Positions 41,774 to 45,026 of a DNA stretch of 45,026 bases are shown piece by piece (the first letter of the stretch is position 1; each line of letters begins with the position of its first letter). A program made the position numbers and the translations under genes. Source of the DNA: Candidatus Magasanikbacteria bacterium CG_4_10_14_0_2_um_filter_33_14 (GTDB taxonomy: Bacteria; Patescibacteriota; Patescibacteriia; Magasanikbacterales; UBA922). Where the stretch lies: the NCBI GenBank assembly GCA_002793035.1, contig PFPL01000006.1, positions 1-45,026 on the forward strand. Direction: 5' to 3'. The notes beneath the pieces are model-generated. The model searched no databases. It was not told the origin of the DNA and was given only the letters and a program-made list of their open reading frames with translations.

Positions 41774-43654
41774 TTATACTTCAATAATCACCGGCAACAT
41801 CATCGGACGTTTTTCTGTTTTACTCAAAACAAATTGTCCTATCTTGTCACGAATGTCATTACGGATTTGATTACTATCAGCCCAAGTTTTTGGATCTGAT
41901 TTGATAACCAATTGTTTGACTTTTTTTCTGATTTCTTCTATCAACTCTTTGTTGTCTTTTAGAAAGACAAACCCACGAGAAATAATATCTGGATTTTGGA
42001 TAAGAGTACCAGTCTTCGAATCAATCGTTGCAATGACGACAAGCATGCCGTCGCCAGCCAAGACTTGTCTGTCACGGAGTACTATATTTTGGTTGTCACT
42101 AACGCCCAAGCCATCAACAAAGACATAATCACTTGGAGCTTTTCTGTCGAGCATCACTGCTTTTTGAGTATTTACTTCGATGATACTACCATTGTCTGGC
42201 ACAAAAATTCTTTCTTTTGGAAAACCATTTTTGAGAGCGAGTTGCTCGGCTTCACGCAAGAAATAATAGTTGGCGTAAACTGGGATGAAATAAGTTGGTT
42301 TGATTTGATTGATCATGGTCAAAATATCTTCACGAGTCGCATGACCACTGACATGTACTTCCATGATTTCACCATGAATCACATTGTCACATTGACGATA
42401 CATGTTGTCTTTCAGACGTTGGATACTTCTTTCATTGCCTGGAATAATCGATGAAGAAAAAACCACAGTATCATGTTTTTTCAATTGTACAAAACGATGT
42501 TGTTTGTTGATGATACGCATGAGTACGGCATTCTTTTCACCTTGAGCTCCTGTACAAACTACCACGACTTTATTTTCTGGATAACGATGTAAATCTTTAA
42601 TATCAATTAAAACATTTTTGGCAGATTTGATATAGCCAAGTTCTTGTGCTACTTGAACATTCATCTTCATACTATAACCATCTAGAGCTACTTTTTTACC
42701 CAATTTTTCAGCTGATTCAAGAATCCAACGAACACGTTCAAGCTGAGAAGAAAAAGTACCAATAATTACACGTCCAGGAGCATTGGTCAAAATGTTCATT
42801 ATATTTTTATAAATTTCTTCATAAATACCATGACGTTTATCATTGGTAGAACCAAGACTTTCGAGCATAAGTACTGTTGGCTTTGGTAGTTTACTCAAGT
42901 GATCATAATTAATTTGTGTCACGCCATTTACATCACGAGCCAAAGTCCAGTCACCTGGATGAATGACAGTACCATTTGGAGTTTCGATGATAACACCGAC
43001 AGCATCCATGATAGAATGTTCGACTTGAAAAAATTTGATAGTAAATTTGCCAAGTTTGATAATATCAGTCAATTTATCAATACGAATAATTTTAAGATTT
43101 TTGGCAGTACCTTTTTTGTAATCTTCTTGTTTGTGTTTGATAAGAGCAAGTGTAAGATCTTTCCCAACAATTACAGGATTACCAAGTTGCTCCAACAAAA
43201 TTGGCGCAGCACCAATGTGATCAAGATGTCCGTGAGTAAATACTACACCACGAATATTCTTTTTTTTGTGTTCCAAATACTTAGCATTCGGAATAATATA
43301 GTCAATTCCAGGCATGTCTTCTTCTGGAAATTGGATTCCCATATCAAGGATAATAGCATCACCATCGTATTCAAAAATGGTCATGTTACGTCCAACTTCT
43401 TCACAACCTCCGATTGGGATGATACGCAAATTTTTTGAGACATCATTGGCTGGCGCAATAGAAGTAAGCTTACCAGCACGCCTAGCATTACTTAGATTTT
43501 TGTATTTACTTTTGTTACCACTATTACTCGTGATACTAGAGCTACGACGTTGAGGAGTAAATTTACCGTGTCGAACAGCACTTCCATTTTCTGTTTTTTG
43601 GGCAGGAGAAGTAGCTGATTTTCTGCCTAAAACAGAAGTATTCTTTCTAATCAT
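41774..43654 (-). CDS. rnj: Ribonuclease J
   Basis: 626 residues from ATG at 43654; an upstream in-frame start would add 16 residues of hydrophobic, repeat-like sequence and is unlikely. A basic, Ser/Arg-rich tail of ~70 residues precedes the beta-lactamase domain with IPIGGCEEVGRNMTIFEYDG and the metal motif FTHGHLDHIGAAPILLEQLG; the beta-CASP domain shows GTFSSQLERVRWILESAEK, VVVVCTGAQGEKNAVLMRI, FSSSIIPGNERSI and HVSGHATREDILTMINQIKP; a C-terminal domain follows (~500-626). It is a 5'-to-3' exo- and endonuclease for RNA maturation and decay. Its leader is structured. Confidence 0.95.
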   Translation of the reverse strand: MIRKNTSVLGRKSATSPAQKTENGSAVRHGKFTPQRRSSSITSNSGNKSKYKNLSNARRAGKLTSIAPANDVSKNLRIIPIGGCEEVGRNMTIFEYDGDAIILDMGIQFPEEDMPGIDYIIPNAKYLEHKKKNIRGVVFTHGHLDHIGAAPILLEQLGNPVIVGKDLTLALIKHKQEDYKKGTAKNLKIIRIDKLTDIIKLGKFTIKFFQVEHSIMDAVGVIIETPNGTVIHPGDWTLARDVNGVTQINYDHLSKLPKPTVLMLESLGSTNDKRHGIYEEIYKNIMNILTNAPGRVIIGTFSSQLERVRWILESAEKLGKKVALDGYSMKMNVQVAQELGYIKSAKNVLIDIKDLHRYPENKVVVVCTGAQGEKNAVLMRIINKQHRFVQLKKHDTVVFSSSIIPGNERSIQRLKDNMYRQCDNVIHGEIMEVHVSGHATREDILTMINQIKPTYFIPVYANYYFLREAEQLALKNGFPKERIFVPDNGSIIEVNTQKAVMLDRKAPSDYVFVDGLGVSDNQNIVLRDRQVLAGDGMLVVIATIDSKTGTLIQNPDIISRGFVFLKDNKELIEEIRKKVKQLVIKSDPKTWADSNQIRNDIRDKIGQFVLSKTEKRPMMLPVIIEV

Positions 43655-43769
43655 AATATAAATAAAATGAATTAATAATAAATTAATGTATAAATATTTC
43701 AAATGTTTGAAATACCTACAAGATTGTTGCTAATAATTTTTAACAACAAAAAATTATATTTTTGAATAA

Positions 43770-43900
43770 ACTACAACAAACTTGCTGTAGAAAAAATATA
43801 AGTTATCAGAATTTTTAATTCTGATGATAGAATACAGATCTAACGTTTGCTTGCCGGCAAGAATCAGCAAACAAATTCGTCCAATCTATATTCTATTGAA
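43770..43900 (-). promoter_or_regulatory. Structured leader candidate upstream of RNase J
   Basis: Three hairpins in series on the minus strand: TAGAATA...TATTCTA (43829-43897 approx.) enclosing GTTTGC/GCAAAC, which itself encloses the palindrome CTTGCCGGCAAG (43851-43862); ATCAGAATT/AATTCTGAT (43806-43826); CTACAGCAA/TTGTTGTAG (43772-43791). The 267 bases between genes contain no ORF. Confidence 0.5.
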
Positions 43901-43921
43901 TAAAATTAAAATTTAGAAAAA

Positions 43922-45026
43922 TTATTTAAATAATTTCCAAACTTTTTTGGTTTTGAGATACCATTCGTTGACATTACCAAGACGATCAGAAGGATGAGCG
44001 ATATGATCTACATCGAAACCTTGGATATCATCGTTAAAAGCATATGTATAAGTAGGAACATACAAAAATGTCGCAGGAACATCGGCCAAAACACTCTTTT
44101 GTAAATCAGAATATTCTGTAGCTAATTCATTGTCATCTTTGGTACTTCTGATTTTTTCCAATTGTTCATCAATACTTCTCTTTTCGTATTGAGAAAAATT
44201 AAGACCAGGATAATTTATCTGACTAGAATGCCAAAAAGGATATTGATCAGGATCATTACCAATGATGACACCATAAAGTAAAATGTCATAATCATGAGTT
44301 TTGAGTACCTGACGAACAAAATCGTTGGAATCAACAAGTCTAACATTTACTTTGATACCTACATCTTGTAAATAACCAGCGATAAGCTGAGCAATTTTAC
44401 TATATTCAGGGTTAGCAGAAGTAACTAGATTCAAAGTGACTACATTGGCTTTGTCTTCTTTATCACTATAACGATAAAAAAGTTGAGCCTCTTCCAAACT
44501 ACTATCTACTTGTTTCTCTACTTCAGCCTTGATAGCCTCGATATCTATAGCAGGTGTCGAACTGGCTGTTTCTTCTACTGTCGTATCCACTATTTCTTCT
44601 GTACTACTAGCTGTTTCACTTTCAATGTTTTGTTGTTCTGCTAATTTTTCAGCTTCTTTTGCTCTGGCAGAAACCTGTTCGTTGATCAAAAGTTCACGAT
44701 ATTCTTCGGCTGAAATACGTGAAAAATGTTTGTCCAACAATTCATTAGCTTTTTCTACAGAGAATTCTGAACCAGCCAAATTGGCATCAAACCCAGGAAA
44801 ACCTTCCAAAATAGGACCATTCAAAAGTTGAGCTTCATTGGCTAAGACATCACTGACGATACGATCTCTATCAATAGCTTCTGACAAAGCTTGTCTTACT
44901 TCTGTTTCTGACAAAAGGTCCTTACTCATATTATAAAATAGAGCACTATATTGAGGAAGTTTCAAAGTATGTAACTCTATATGTTTACGTTTTACTTTTT
45001 CTCTATACTCAAAAGGGACAAAACTT
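43922..45026 (-). CDS. Family 5 peptide/nickel-type solute-binding protein, C-terminal part (5' end missing)
   Basis: The frame is open to the right edge (368 codons in the window), so the start and signal peptide lie outside. Features of extracellular solute-binding family 5: LSETEVRQALSEAIDRDRIV (conserved helix), then after the sub-domain LLDKHF the residues NVVTLNLVTSANPEYSKIAQ and YLQDVGIKVNVRLVDSNDF, and the ending RSTKDDNELATEYSDLQKSV. Between them lies an insert of ~85 residues (Glu/Ala-rich, coiled-coil-like, with two acidic TASSTEE/TASSTP stretches), where the family normally has a short G-rich loop. It would feed an ABC peptide importer not seen here. Confidence 0.88.
   Translation of the reverse strand, partial: SFVPFEYREKVKRKHIELHTLKLPQYSALFYNMSKDLLSETEVRQALSEAIDRDRIVSDVLANEAQLLNGPILEGFPGFDANLAGSEFSVEKANELLDKHFSRISAEEYRELLINEQVSARAKEAEKLAEQQNIESETASSTEEIVDTTVEETASSTPAIDIEAIKAEVEKQVDSSLEEAQLFYRYSDKEDKANVVTLNLVTSANPEYSKIAQLIAGYLQDVGIKVNVRLVDSNDFVRQVLKTHDYDILLYGVIIGNDPDQYPFWHSSQINYPGLNFSQYEKRSIDEQLEKIRSTKDDNELATEYSDLQKSVLADVPATFLYVPTYTYAFNDDIQGFDVDHIAHPSDRLGNVNEWYLKTKKVWKLFK

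Noticed and set aside
1-45026. Recoded UGA (as in Gracilibacteria/Absconditabacteria)
   Set aside because: TGA ends several genes at the expected protein ends, and conserved Gly positions use GGN codons.

Overview
The window looks like part of a low-G+C genome of the Candidate Phyla Radiation (Patescibacteria). Evidence for this: small A+T-rich intergenic gaps, few clear Shine-Dalgarno sites, a type IV pilus locus, a riboflavin synthase alone, class-specific membrane proteins of unknown function, and ordinary use of TGA as a stop (for example the gene ending at 4023), so the recoded Gracilibacteria/Absconditabacteria code does not apply. Assignment below that level is not possible from sequence reading alone. 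Every gene except one (a DHH-family protein at 34080) is on the minus strand, so the region reads from right to left. Promoters are often recognisable as TTGACA-like and TATAAT-like boxes 16-18 bases apart.

Layout from the left: a surface/pilus block (1-7730) with a giant prepilin-like protein running off the left edge, a pseudopilin, a four-helix-bundle gene that looks inserted, PilC, PilB and a response regulator; a polysaccharide block (7832-12716) with three GT4 glycosyltransferases and the priming phosphotransferase; RNase P RNA and riboflavin synthase; thrS under a T-box attenuator; a second GspE/PilB-type ATPase between two membrane proteins; a TM protein with a calcium-type C-terminus, tRNA-Leu(GAG), a degenerate lipid-kinase-like protein, bactofilin and a 7TM histidine kinase; a G+C-rich, self-contained reductase-like gene (25096-26265); pyrD, argS, a small membrane protein, tyrS and valS; the plus-strand DHH gene; a glycolytic block (a degenerate iPGM, a Nudix-like protein, a canonical iPGM, enolase); a SIMPL protein; RNase J behind a structured leader; and the C-terminal part of a peptide-type solute-binding protein running off the right edge.

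The most unusual signal is a set of short interspersed arrays in the gaps, with unit lengths of 7, 8 or 10 bases, often as inverted pairs. One pair bounds the four-helix-bundle gene like terminal inverted repeats (26 of 33 bases match by hand), and its right arm supplies the protein's N-terminus. Three units of the 7-base AGTTCNN family sit in frame inside argS (3 x 7 = 21 bases = 7 codons). Other points worth attention are a pseudoenzyme copy of phosphoglycerate mutase beside the real one, a prepilin-like protein with one apparent seven-bladed propeller and most of a second, and a T-box with a clear antiterminator/terminator switch.
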